A program made the translations under genes and the position numbers. 64,000 nucleotides of DNA from Codonopsis lanceolata. Taxonomy: Eukaryota > Streptophyta > Magnoliopsida > Asterales > Campanulaceae. A model generated the notes under the pieces. The model searched no databases. It was not told the origin of the DNA and saw nothing but the letters and a program-made list of their open reading frames with translations. Positions 12,153-23,640 of the stretch are shown piece by piece (within the stretch, counting starts at the first letter, position 1; each line of letters starts with the position of its first letter). The stretch lies in NCBI GenBank assembly GCA_013146195.2, contig CM028382.1, positions 6,332,767 to 6,396,766 of the forward strand, in the 5' to 3' direction.

Positions 12153-12638
12153 TGTGTTTCGCCCAGAATAGGCAAAACTGGTGGGACTCAACAGCGTTTC
12201 GCCCAGAATAGGCAAAACCGGTGGGATCAACTGCGTTTCACCCAGAATAGGCAAAACCGGTGGGACTCGACTGTGTTTCTCCCAGAATAGGCAAAACCAG
12301 TGGGACTCGGCCGTGTTTCTCCCAAAATAGGCAAAACCGGTGGGACCCGACTGCGTTTCACCCAGAATAGGCAAAATCGGTGGGACTCGGCTGCGTTTCG
12401 TCCAGAATAGGCAAAACCGGTGGGACTCGTCTGCGTTTCGCCTAGAATAGGCATAACCGGTGGGTCTTCTTAAAACGCATTTCCCCCAGATAGGCAAAAC
12501 TGGTGGGACTCGGCTGCATTTCGCCCAGAATAGGCAAAACCGATGGGACTCGACTGCGTTTCGCCCAGAATAGGCAAAACCGGTGGGACTCGGCTGCGTT
12601 TCGCCCAGAATAGGAAAAACCGGTGCCAGTTCTAAATG
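12153..12638. repeat. Minisatellite block A, about 12 units of 40 bp
   Basis: Unit core GTTTCGCCCAGAATAGGCAA, then AACCGGTGGGACTCGGCTG. Units are close to one another except one longer unit near 12440-12478 whose end (TCTTCTTAAAACG) resembles blocks B and C. Long open frames over the array come from the repeat, not from a gene. Confidence 0.93.
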
Positions 12639-12977
12639 TCATTTCCCCATAATAGGGAAAGCTAATGTCACTTCTTAATGCCCTTTCCCCATAATAGGGA
12701 AAACTGATGCAACTTCTTAATTCCCTTTCCCCATAATAGGGAAAGCTGATGCAACTTCTTAATGCCCTTTCCCCAGAATAGGGAAAGCTGATGCCACTTC
12801 TTAATGCCCTTTCCCCATAATAGGGAAAGCTGATGCCACTTCTTAATGCCCTTTCCCCATACTAAGGAAAGCTGATGCAACTTTTTAATGCCCTTTCCCC
12901 AGAATAGGGAAAGATGATGCCACTTCTTAATGCCCTTTCCCCAGAATAGAGAAAGCTGATGCAATCTTTTAAAACGA
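12639..12977. repeat. Minisatellite block B, about 8 units of 42 bp
   Basis: Unit core CCCTTTCCCCATAATAGGGA, then AAGCTGATGCAACTTCTTAATG. The core TTTCSCCCAKAATAGGSAAA is shared with block A, so A and B diverged from one ancestor. Confidence 0.93.
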
Positions 12978-13748
12978 GCTTTCCCCAGCATAGGGACATA
13001 TATGCTACTTTTTAAAACGTGCTTTCGCCAACATAGGGAAAATGATGCAACTTTTTAAAACGCGCTTTCTCCAGCATAGGGAAAGCGATGCAACCTTTCA
13101 AAACGCATTTTCCCCAACATAGGGAAAACGATGCAATCTTTTAAAACTGGATTTCCCCAGCATAGGGAAAGCGGTGCAATATTTTAAAATAGGCTTTCCC
13201 CAGCATAGAGAAAGCGATGAAACTTTTTAAAACGTGCTTTCCCCAGCATAGGGAAAGCAATGCAGCTTTTTAAAACGAGCTTTCCCCACCATAGGGAAAG
13301 CGATGTAGCTTTTTAAAACGGGCTTTCTCCAGCATAGGTAAAGTGATACGCTTTTTTTAAAATGAGTTTCCCCCATAATAGGGAAAGAAATATTTTTAAA
13401 ACTGGCTTTTCCCAGCAAAGGAAAAACGATGCTGTTTTTCAAAATGCGCTTAACCCAGAACAGGAAAAACGATGCACCTTTTTTTAAAATGAGTTTCCTC
13501 CAGAATAGGGAAAGAAGTATCTTTAAAACGGGCTTTTCCCAGCAACGGAAAAGCGATGTTGCTTTTCAAAATGCGCTTAACCCAGAATAGGAAAAGCGAT
13601 GTGATTTTTTTATTATAAATGTGCTTATCCTAGCATAGGAAAAGCGATGCAATTTTTTTATTTTTTTATATGTGCTTATCCCAGCATAGGAGAAGTGACA
13701 CAATATAATTTTTTTTAAGTGATTATCCCATCATAGGAGAAGTGATGA
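12978..13748. repeat. Minisatellite block C, about 18 units of 43 bp
   Basis: Unit core GCTTTCCCCAGCATAGGGAA, then AGCGATGCAACTTTTTAAAACG. Units are more divergent, especially beyond 13600. Within it, three consecutive units (13364-13490) recur as 13491-13605, a higher-order repeat with about 127-bp period. Confidence 0.9.
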
Positions 13749-16700
13749 TTATGAAGCGTTGTGGTGGAATGCTATCGATGATCGACTTGTGTAGCTTTTG
13801 ATGATGTTGATGAGGATCTTTGGGAGGTGTTCCTTGGTGAGATGCTGGTAGAACATTTATACTTTTTCAAGGGCTGATGTGGCAGAAGACCTGGTAAGAT
13901 GCAGTAAAACGATGCAAACAAAAGATGCAAGCATGCGAATGAAACTTTCTTTTTCTTTTAAAAAAATGGACTCTTAAATGTGCATGTGTATCATCCGTTT
14001 CTTAAACATGATAAGACAAGATAAGGCAAGGAGATTGAAATGTAATATAAAAGCTTGAGATGTGGCTTCTGTGGCTTTGAAGGATTATGAATATAGGAGT
14101 TGATGGTGATATACTAGATGGAGGTGGGTGAAGTTTAGGGTTGCTTTTTGGTCTTTTGATTAGTGCATCATTCAAGAAAGGAATTCATTCAGAAGATCAG
14201 TAAATCCTACTAATCGATGCTTCGGAGGGACCACATTTTTTTTCCTTTTTTGCTATAACTTTTGTCTAGGCCGCCCTTTCGGGTTTTCAACCTAGCGAGC
14301 TTTTACCTTATAGGGAGTCGGTCTTTCAATGCATGCGAAGATAACCCGCTTATTTTTTAGGGATCAAGCCTGTGTAGCTTCTTCATTTCTTCAGGCGTGA
14401 TGGAAAGGACAGTTGTTGATGAGCCTTTATGTATCCAATGAGTTTGGTAGGAGAAGCCCCGAGATTACTGGATAAACCAAATTTTGTAAAATGAGATGAA
14501 CAAGTTTCTGAAGAGATTAATTGTTGATAGCCCCAGACAGACTTGATTTGGATAGACTTTTGTGGGAGACATAAATGAGTATGCTCAGAGAAAGAGGATG
14601 GCTCTAATGGACAAAAAGTCACGATCAAGAGTTTATCGCCGAGTATCATAAGATTTATGGACCCTACTTAACATTTATCTTTTGATAATTTTATGTGTTT
14701 TTTAACAAGAAGTTCTGTCTTGGACCTAGATCATGTTATAACTGATTGAAACAAACTATAGGTGGCAACTAGGTTAGGGTACAGTGTTTGAAGTCTTTGG
14801 GGATGGATTGACTTTAGGATTGAGGATTTGATTGGCCTCTGGTTCAAAGGCATTTTGGGCTGTGGATTTGATTTTTTTCTCGGAAAGGCGATAGTAAAAC
14901 GATCATTGGCTGGCCTTCTAGGCTGTGGGTTTGGATAGGAAATTGGTTTATGGATCTGGTTGTGGGTATGGTTGGGAGATTGGCGTTTGGCTTTGGTTGT
15001 GAGTTCTAGGGTTGTCCAAGAGTGATTGGTTACTTTTTTTTTAGAGAGAGAGATTTTGAGGAAATTTTTTCAGGAGAGGCTTTTTTTCTTCTTTTTTTTT
15101 TTATGTATAGGCCTCCTCTTTTTTTTTCTTTCTTTTTTGTTGTTGACCTCTCGGAGCAATTTGGGAGAGTGCTTGAAGAGATATATGTCTTCTCTCTCTT
15201 GGGATAAAAAGGTCGTCACTCTTGGTGGATATATATATAAAGGTGAAGCAGCCCCAGTTTTGGGAAGCTGGATCTTAGAGATGGTTAGGCTTTGGTATAT
15301 GGTTTATTTGTTTAGGTATTTGGAAGGGGTTTGGTGTATGGTTGGAAGCCCCTAGTGTGCTACTAACAACTCGGTTGCAATGGGTCAAAGATGACCTTTC
15401 ACCAAGACAGAATGTTGCTTCATCGAACTAACATTTTTAATGGTTTGCGGGTCCATATTCTTGAAATGACTTATAATCAACTCGTCTAGTTTTATCATGT
15501 TTTTACATGAGTCGACTCGTTATTTTTTTTTTTACAATTTAACAGTCACTTTGACGATAGGTGGTGCTCAGAGATCGAGAAGAAGACTCGACAAGCTAAT
15601 ATATGAGAAGCAAGAATTTACCAGACTCAAATATAGATAAATACCTTTGGAAAGCTCGATTTGAGGACTTGGTTGGACCTTTGAAATAACTGAGACCAAA
15701 TGGATTAGTGAGCATACTCTACAAGGATGGGTTGTAGGCATCAATATGAGTAAAAGAGACACCCCTGAGGTTCGAAAGCCCCTAGTCCTGAATTGTTGCA
15801 TATGATCCTTGAGTTGCCTGACTTTTCTGGATTTCTCGGCTTTCCAGACTTTTCTGCTTTCTTGGCTTTCTCAGTTTTCCTTTCTTCCCTGACTTCCTAT
15901 CGGTTTTTTATTTTGTTTTTTTATTTGAAATGGTAGACCTTGACATTTCAAAGTAGACTTAATGAATTTTTTTTAGAAATCGAGAATGAATAATGTACTT
16001 ATAAATTGGTGATGCATTTATGAAAGGATAAGAGGGAAGATGAATTTGGAGATGACAATTGAGAATAATGGTAAGGGAATTTCCTATCTTTTCATATTTT
16101 GGGAAACAAAAAGAAAACACATAAAAAATACCTCTCTCTTTTTTGAAGAGTAAATCAAAGTATTTGACCGAATCCGAAGGCTGCCTATGTTCCTCATTTC
16201 GAGGCGCAGGTCATCGTAGTTCAACTCTGACAGAGAAATCTTGATTTTGCTAATCTCTTTTTTTTAATTTTTTTGATTTTTCAATTTGAAAGAATAGAGA
16301 CTTTTTTTTTTTTGAGAAAATGAAATCTTTTTTTTCAAATGATTATTATTATTAGTATTATTTACGAAAAGAAACGATTATAATTTTTTTTGAAAGGAAA
16401 AGAGAACTAAGTATTACAATTTACACATAATAATTTTTTTTAATTAGAAAAATCCTTCTTTTTTGTAATCCTTTAAATGAGATGTGACGATTACGTACCT
16501 CTGGATAATCCTCTTAGGAGAGTAAATGATAAATAAGCAATTCTTTTATTTTTTCAGCCCCTGCAAAATTGTTAGTGGTACCAAAGGAAAACAACAAAAA
16601 TCTCAAAATGTATAAACACAACACATGATTTAAATGGAAAAAAAAACTTTTTTTGATGATTTTTTTTTGAAATGAGGAGTAACAGGAAAAATGGGTGCAC

Positions 16701-17730
16701 CAAACGGTAAAAATGGGCAACCCGACGAATAAAATGGGTCCAACATCGAACAAAATTGTTCAAATTAAGGAACGTGCCACGCACGAGAGTGTGGGCGCCG
16801 CCCAAGCATTTGAGCGCCGTCCCCAAATGCCTTATTCATGTTCACTTTTCCCTTTTGGCACTTCACTCCTTTCACCTTTACCTGCTTTAACACTTAGATC
16901 TCATCTTGTTTTCTTCTTATCTTTTAACCCCATTTAACCTTTTCATGTTTGTTTGTTTTTTTGAAAAAATTAATAATATTTTTTTTTGCTTTTTTAAAAA
17001 CATTTTTTTAAAACGAAATTATTATTATATATTTTTTAATGAAAAACGTTTTTTAATACAATTTTTTTCCTTTTGCTTTGAGAAAATTAGTTTTTTTTTT
17101 ACTTTTTTTTAAGAGATGATTTTTTTTTAATTTTAGAAAACTAATTTCTCTCTCTCTTTTTTTTAAAACTATTTTATTTATTTTTTTATTTGGGAAAATG
17201 ATTTTTTTCTTTTTTTTTTAGAAAAACAAATTTTTTAGAATAAAAAATTATATAAACACAAGAAGTCAAATAAATATAATGGACAGAAAAAACAAGCTTA
17301 TTGATATTAAAGGAAATAAGATTTTTTTTAATAATAAAAAAATGCAAACATGTATGGATGTACAAATAATATGACAGAATAAAAGAATATTTACATATTT
17401 TGTGCGATATAAATAAATAAGCAGAATAATAATACTAAAATAAAGCAAAAATAAGCCCCTTATTTTTTTATCCTGCCAAAATTCTATTTTATTCTCTCTC
17501 TTTTTTGGTTTTTTTTTATATTCACAACGATACCCGAAACGAAGCTGCTGCAAGTTTATGGTTATTTGCACAAATATATATACAGATATATATAAAAATG
17601 TAATATTTAAAATGCTAAATAAATATAATAAGCATATTAAACCAAAACAAAATAAAAACTTGTTTTCCCTTTTTTTAGAAAATGAGTCTAGCCCTCCGTT
17701 TTTATTTTTTCTTTAAAATAAAAACAACGT
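13749..17730 (-). other. LARD interior, non-coding, T-rich
   Basis: No gag or pol motifs were found in any frame. The stretch 15040-15140 and 16250-17330 (plus strand) is dominated by T/A homopolymer runs. Short open frames at 14383-14649 and 15568-15801 (minus) resemble nothing I know and lack codon structure. Confidence 0.5.
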
Positions 17731-17747
17731 CCTCACAGAAGTCACCA
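17731..17747 (-). promoter_or_regulatory. Candidate primer-binding site of the LARD-like element
   Basis: On the minus strand TGGTGACTTCTGTGAGG, close to the TGGCGACTCCGCTGGGG type of PBS seen in many Tat/Ogre-related plant elements. It is separated from the LTR end by the small inverted-repeat insertion at 17751-17837. Confidence 0.45.
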
Positions 17748-17750
17748 TCG

Positions 17751-17837
17751 TAGGGTGGCAATAGGCTATTATCCATGGATAACCATGGATAATAGCCTAT
17801 TATCCAATGATCCAAAACACCCATTTTGCCACCCCTA
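17751..17837. mobile_element. 87-bp hAT-MITE-like insertion with palindromic core
   Basis: Ends TAGGGTGGCAA and TTGCCACCCCTA are inverted repeats of the TAGGGGTGGCAA type common in plant hAT derivatives. The core 17761-17802 is a near-perfect palindrome around CCATGGATAACCATGG. The flanking 8-mers CACCATCG and ACTGTGAG do not match, so no TSD supports it. Confidence 0.5.
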
Positions 17838-17839
17838 AC

Positions 17840-19209
17840 TGTGAGTGCCTCGGATTTTCACATTTTATTTTCTCTTAAAGGAAAACAAAATCAAAACGCT
17901 TTAAGACGCGTGAAATAGGCCCGGCCTCATTGTGGACTCAAAATATAATCAACAGAGTCGCCATCTTTATTTTAAGGAAAAACAAAGAAAAACCATAAGT
18001 AACCAGATTTGCAAAGGGTTTGGAGGCTAAGTTATGAGGTGGTAAGGTGTTAGGCACCCAACTCGTCATTTCGGTCTCAAAATAGTTTTTTTGCTAAAAT
18101 ATGCTTTTTTATATATTTATTTTGTAGATGAAATAAAATATTTCAACATATAAATATGTACATATATTATTACAATACTGGCCACAGCCTCCTTTCGGGA
18201 GTTACAAATACATTTATAAATATTTGGCCATAATAATGGCTCTTTTCAGTGCTATTTTCTATAGAACTTCGGGCAGCATAACTGCTTATTTTGCTTACAT
18301 TTTGCTATTCTAAATAGCACTTTTTTATAATAAAAACTTTAAATAACCTACATCTTGAAGCGTGGTGGTTTTATCCCGTACCAACTAGCTTCTGACAGTT
18401 TTAGGCGCCGCGCCTCCCTTCCCGAGAGGAGTCTTTTGTTGTTTTTTGTTGCGGGGATTCGGGCAGTAACTACTTCCGAAAGTTGTTTTTCGGCCTCGGG
18501 ATCCAGGCGGAGCAACTGCTTGTTTTTTTGCTGTTGTTTGTTTGATGACGGCAGAAATCAGGCAGAGCAACTACTTGTTTTTTACTGATTTGGCCTCTGG
18601 ATTCGGGCAGGGCAACTGCTCTTTTTGGAATTTTGGAACCGGTGGAATAGGGCAGAATCCTATCAGGGTAACTTGGTTTCACTTTGGCCACTTGGTTTTA
18701 GTGTTTGGGGGAGATTTGGCAGAACTTTGGAGCTATAGGAATAAATCTCTCGATGTTCTCTCGGGAGAGCGATCACTCATTGCGCGGTGAAAAAGGTGTG
18801 TGTTCTGAGTGCCGAATGCCTTTATTTATAGGCGAGAATCCTGGCTTTCTTCGTGATTAAGTTTCATTCACTTAGCTTAATCGGCTTGTACCGCGCGCTG
18901 AGAAAATTGTACCGAAGGCAAACTGCTACAGTGCATGAGGCACTATTGGGCGCCACCACAATAGAAGTGGGGACAACACCCAAAAGCTCTATGGGCGGCG
19001 CCAAGGGGGTCCTGGGTAATTCCCATGGCCTCTTTTGTTCTGCTTTTTGGCATTTAAGTCCCCTGCAATTAACTATTCATGCATCATTTCATTTCTTTTG
19101 CATTATTTTTACATTTTAAACCCTGTAACTTGGCATTTGTTAGTTTTTAACAGGTCTTGATATTTTATGTCATGTTACAAACCAGGGGTACGAAATTAAG
19201 GTGTCTACA
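17840..19209 (-). repeat. 5' LTR of the LARD-like element
   Basis: Same landmarks as 10449-11803. On the minus strand it starts TGTAGACACCTTAATTTCG at 19209. Some scattered differences from the other LTR show the insertion is not very recent. TSD GTCAG follows at 19210-19214. Confidence 0.88.
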
Positions 19210-19214
19210 GTCAG

Positions 19215-19656
19215 ACACAAATTCAGTTCGCTGTAAACCTTTATGCTAAGATCTCTCTAGTGTCTCCGTTGTATCTTGGTAGACAAACGTCCAGTTCAGC
19301 TTCCAAGCACATACGGGAAGGGGCGAATCTATTTTAAGGAAATTGTTTGCGACATAGGCCTCAGAACTGAAGTTTTTGTTTGTCAGGTCGATCTCAGTTC
19401 TTCAGCAGCAGACTTCTCGAAGGCTCATCAGCAGACTTTGTAAAGGTTCACCAGCAGGCTTCGCCTAGGCTCACCAGCAGACTTTGTAAAGGTTCACCAG
19501 CAGACCTTCACAAGTTTAGTCCACCAGCAGACTTCTAGGAAGCTTGCCTTTTCAACAGACTTCAAGTCTACTTCACTCTTAGCAGTAACTTTTCCTTTTG
19601 ATTATCAATTATGTATTTTGATTTATATATTGTTTTCCTGTGCTATATTTCTAACA
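19215..19656 (+). repeat. 3' LTR of the copia element, second part
   Basis: Continues the LTR interrupted at 10448, starting ACACAAATTCAGTTCG and ending TTTCTAACA, followed by the copia TSD ACATG. Confidence 0.88.
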
Positions 19657-19661
19657 ACATG

Positions 19662-20151
19662 ATGACACAATCCAACTGTTACTAGCTTCACATACTCCAT
19701 CACTCTCATTATCATTCAACTCCTCGATAACTACATAGCTTTTCAGTTTTGGTTCCATGTATGAGTCATCCATAAAAGTGTAACCATGTTCCAAATAGAC
19801 CTTAATTAACTTATTTGTTCTTTCAGGTTGGTAACAATCATCATGTCTTGATCAATCCCTAAAGGTCTCAAACCCATATTCAAGGTCCAATGTTGGCACC
19901 TCATAATGATAATACATAATCCAATCATAACCAAGACGTGAAATCATTTTGTTAATTTCTTGAACATGACAAAAGTCAAAATAATCAATTGATCCCCCAT
20001 CATAAACCCTATGTGAAATATACTCAAACTCTCCACCATGGTGTAACTCAATGGTAAACCAAGCTGAATCAAAATGTGAGATAAATGCAAGAACAAAGGG
20101 AAGAAATATAACTGAACACTTGGGATCACATGTCCTATTTTTTTGACTCAC
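19662..20151 (-). pseudogene. PB1-like domain of a Mutator-type transposase protein
   Basis: The minus frame from the Met at 20151 reads FDSAWFTIELHHGGEFEYIS, then YDGGSIDYFDFCHVQEINKM, LGYDWIMYYHYEVPTLDLEY, matching the N-terminal PB1-like region found ahead of MULE transposase domains in plants: an FTxxxHHGG start, a YVGG-like strand, and a YY..P..DL strand. A TGA follows FETFRD; beyond it KVYLEHGYTFMDDSYMEPK continues in the same style. The frame is then cut by the copia element at 19661. The family role is in Mutator transposition or in domesticated relatives. Confidence 0.5.
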
Positions 20152-20713
20152 AAATGCATATTGTGATTTTTAATTCATTAAAATGCTATGAACCAACAAT
20201 AATCTCCAAATATCGATTAATTACTTGCTTAAAGCAAACACACCCACACATTACTATCAATACTTCAACTTTTCATATATAACCCATCAATTGCAACTCT
20301 CTATATTATATAAAGGAAAAATTGACTACGAACAGGGACCAAAAGCAACAACAACAGAGAAGCAAGATTATTCAAGGAACTAAAGCAACCGACATTCAAT
20401 TAAATAATACTTACAAAAAATTAACATTTTTAAAAAAGTGGCATTTCCAAATAAACAACAGACATTTTACGTGAAGACAAACAAACAACAATACTATGTA
20501 CTCGAACAAAGGAATCATCGTGAAAAACAACACACTTTACAACAAAATCAACATTTTCAAATAAACAACACACATTGCAAAAATCAGTGCAAATGCATAC
20601 TTAACAAAGGAAAATGGTATACTTATTGTATATATCATCAACGTCGATCCCACTCAATCCATCTTCATATCAGCAACATCCCACTCAATTCCTCTTTTTC
20701 TCTGCATCGACGC
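20152..20713. other. Intergenic, nothing recognised
   Basis: AT-rich, probably upstream sequence of the MULE-type frame. Repeated AACAACACAYTTTACAA-like words occur at 20450-20580. No gene seen. Confidence 0.3.
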
Positions 20714-20834
20714 CACCATTCTAAGGGTGAGCTAAAAAAAAGTGAAAATCGGAACTAGACCAATAGTTCGATTCTTAAAAAATTCGGAACCAAAACCAAC
20801 CAAATATGTATGAGAATCAATACTTTGGTCCGGT

Positions 20835-21476
20835 TGTAGACACCCTAAATTTGTACCCATATTTTGTAATGTCCTATAAAATATAATTTACAAATTATAT
20901 GGACTAACAAAAGCTAATTTCGTTGCGTTTCAGAGTAATCGAGACTTAACGGAAAATGACCAAAGTTCAGAGGGTTGAAAGTGAAAAAAGAAAATTGCAA
21001 AGAAAAAAGGCAGGGAGCTGCGCCCACAATCAATGGGAGACGCTCCCTCCTCTTTCTTCTTCATCTCTTGTGATCACGCCTGCAGAACGTCAGGCTTTGA
21101 TATCGTCTTCGACCTGCAACTCTGGTACCCTGTTTGCCCCGGTTTCCTATCCTCGAATTCTTTTATAAAAGGAGACCCTCAGCTCCTAAAAAAAATCACA
21201 GCAGGGGAAGCAACAACATCATCTTCTTCTTTCCCTCTCGAAGGCTGCCTCACCTCCCTTACCCGAGCAAACGAGCCTTCTTTGCTCCTAGCAAGCCTCC
21301 TCTTCTCATGCAAGTGAGCCATCCTTTCTCACTGCAAGCCTCCATCCTTGCCCCCAACAAGTCGATCAAAAAACCAAATATCGACATTACTTTGCCGAAA
21401 TTTTGCTGAAACACATCAATACATATATCCACCACATTTACCTATTCTGGGCATAGTGCAGCATACTGTAGACACC
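20835..21476 (+). repeat. LARD-family LTR fragment 1
   Basis: Starts TGTAGACACCCTAAATTTG, the plus-strand equivalent of the LARD LTR start, and is cut by the next LTR start at 21477. Confidence 0.6.
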
Positions 21477-22640
21477 CCAATTTCGTACCCCTAATATGTA
21501 AATCTAGTATGTGATATCAAGACCTGTGAAAACTTAACAAATGTCAAGTTACAGGAGTTACAAAATGCAAAAGGCAAAGCAGGATGCGCAAAACAGTGAA
21601 ATACAGGGGTTAAAGCGTCAAAAATAGAAGATGAACAGTGGGCTGGGCGCGGCCTAAAGAGGTCTCTGGCACGGTGCCCATAAGGTGTTATGGCAGCGCC
21701 CAGACTACTACAGTACACCCCAGATTTAACGCATTGTGCAAATTCTGAAGCGCGGTGTACAAGGAAATGATGCACGCTGAGATAAAAAGAAATTCTCGAT
21801 GAGTCCTCTTCTCAGCCTATAAATAGAGTCTTCGAGGCTCACTTTCAGACACTCCGGACACACCGACCAGTGATCACAAACTCTCCGCGTCCTCGTTACG
21901 CTGAAAGAATATAGAGCGAGAGTGATAGTGAGTTCCCCCTAAAAAGTCTCGAAACCCTGCCAAAACTCCGCCAAACCTAAAACCAACCGTTTAAAGTGAT
22001 CCCTAGCCCTCTAGTTAGGTATTCACCCTATTTCACCGGTCCAAAAACTACGAAAAAAGTCGTTGCTTTGCCCGAGTAAAAAAGCCAAAACCACCAAAAA
22101 AAAGCCGTTACTCTACCCAAACCGCAACAACAGCAGTATAAAAAGTCTCTCTCTCTCAAGAAAGACAGAGCGAGCACACCACGCTCTGAAAGGTAACACC
22201 TTTAAGAGCATTTCTTTTAAAAAATTATTTTCAAATCCGGCCCAATGTAGAAAATATAAGTCGTTGTGCTGCCCGGATTTAGTTAGGAAATACTATGTAA
22301 AAAAGCCGTTATTATGGCCAAATATTTTTAAATATATTTGTAATTATTGTAAGGAAACAGCTGCAAGTCCGTAAATAATGTAGCCATGTATGTATTTGCT
22401 TTTATTTCCTGTCTTTCAATGCTTTGTTTATTTGCTAAATAAATATAACAAAAAGCATACTTTAGCCAAAAACCGCTTTTGAGACCGAAAGGGCGAGTTG
22501 GGTGCCTAGCACCTTCCCAACTCGTAACTTAGCCTCTGAACCCGTTTTTTGCAATCTCTGGTTTTTCTTTTTTGGTTTTTCTTTATTTCTTCCTCAAAAT
22601 AAAGATGACAACTCTATAAAACATTTTGGATCCAGTGGGG
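21477..22640 (+). repeat. LARD-family LTR 2
   Basis: Starts TGTAGACACCCCAATTTCG and contains GACCGAAAGGGCGAGTTGGG (22482-22501), the plus-strand form of a block in both LARD LTRs, followed by CAAAATAAAGATGACAACTC. The right end is taken where the tandem repeats begin and is approximate. Confidence 0.65.
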
Positions 22641-23085
22641 CGTCGCAACACTCCTTTCTTGCACTTTTCCGTTTTCCCCTAAAAAAAGGGAGAATGAGAA
22701 TGAAAGAGTGATATATTCCTATATCATGGTATCCCCTAAACAAGGGATAACTTGATGTAGAAAACCCAAAGCACTCATAGTGATCCGAAATAGGCCGTAA
22801 GGCAATTTTCATAAAATCCATAGTGGGGCCTCGCAACATCCTTTCTTGCAATTTTCCGTTTTCCCCTAAAAAAGAGAGAATGAGAATGAAAGGGTGATGT
22901 ATTCCTATATTCTGGTATTCCCTAAAAAAGGGATAACTTGATATAGAAAATCTAAAGCTCCCATATTGGACCAAAAATTCACTGAAGTTACCGAGGCGTA
23001 TTCAAACGCGCTATCTTAGACAACACTCCTCTCGCACTTTTAATTTCGTCTTCCCCTAAACAAGGGAGGATGGAATGAGAGCAGT
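22641..23085. repeat. Tandem repeat of about 190 bp, two full copies and part of a third
   Basis: Copies begin near GTGGGGCGTCGCAACA (22636) and GTGGGGCCTCGCAACA (22822), each with CCGTTTTCCCCTAAAAAA, GAATGAGAATGAAAG and CCTAAAnAAGGGATAACTTG. A third, more divergent copy starts near 23020. It sits just inside a LARD-family LTR, as the larger minisatellite does in the LARD. Confidence 0.8.
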
Positions 23086-23299
23086 TGTGTCCCACATCCA
23101 CACGTACGCGCACCCCTATCCAATGGCGAGAGGGGCGCAGTCCCGGGAACCCACACATACCCGCCTACCACAACAACGACTTCCTTTCTCTGAAGGACAT
23201 GGGAAGCACTCATCGATCACCTAAGCCAAGGCGTACCGAGTTTCAGATAATCACGCTCCAAAAGGTAGGTTCTGACCCCGTAGTTATTTATTCCAGTTT

Positions 23300-23311
23300 G
23301 TAAATAAAATG

Positions 23312-23343
<32 letters not shown>

Positions 23344-23640
23344 TATATACCGTGGATCTGTAAATATTATTATTGTTCTGTAAATATTATTAATAGTTGG
23401 TTTTCCTGCTTTTTTATATTTGTAACGTAAAATATGTTTTCCTGTTTAGTTAGTTTTTATATAATGTAAATAGTTGTTATTTCTTTTTCCTTTAAAAGTG
23501 TATTATTTTTTGTAAAGTAATATAAAATAAATAGTTTGTTTTGTTATTATTGTATAATTGAATAAATGAAAATCCTTTTTTTTTTCTCTTATACATGTTC
23601 TCTAGACTAAAGTGTATGGAATAAATTAAAACATATTGGC
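23300..23640. other. AT-rich spacer with (TA)/(CA) microsatellite
   Basis: A (TA)n(CA)n tract lies at 23310-23345; the rest is AT-rich LTR-like sequence with no frame. Confidence 0.5.

Larger units (their letters stand above)
10449..19209 (-). mobile_element. Non-coding LTR retrotransposon (LARD-like), nested
   Basis: Two LTRs of 1355 and 1370 bp (10449-11803, 17840-19209) are in direct orientation and flanked by TSD GTCAG (10444-10448 and 19210-19214). On the minus strand each starts TGTAGACACC and ends CACTCACA. A PPT-like tract adjoins the left LTR and a PBS-like site lies near the right LTR, both on the minus strand, so the element reads leftward. The 6-kb interior has no recognisable gag or pol motif in any frame, only short open frames, T-rich tracts and a minisatellite. 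This fits a large retrotransposon derivative (LARD) dependent on enzymes made elsewhere. It is younger than the copia element it interrupts. Confidence 0.85.
2967..19656 (+). mobile_element. Degenerate Ty1/copia element with nested insertions
   Basis: Direct evidence for boundaries: LTRs of about 1.1 kb (2967-4079; 9751-10448 continued at 19215-19656), a 3' terminus CTAACA, a PPT before the 3' LTR, and a 5-bp TSD ACATG at 2962-2966 and 19657-19661. The 5' terminal TG has decayed to TA. Internal order is gag, protease, integrase, RT, RNase H, which is the Ty1/copia order. Every domain has stops or frameshifts, so the element is dead. Two later insertions sit inside: 8514-9679 and the LARD at 10449-19209. 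The usual plant copia PBS (TGGTATCAGAG) is not seen after the 5' LTR. Orientation is plus. Confidence 0.88.

Noticed and set aside
12114..12991. Long minus-strand open frames across the minisatellite
   Set aside because: The peptide is a direct translation of 40-43-bp units in shifting frames; frames stay open because units lack stops, not because of selection.
16880..17330. Homopolymer-rich block as a promoter or origin
   Set aside because: Only A/T runs typical of retroelement interiors; no defined motif.
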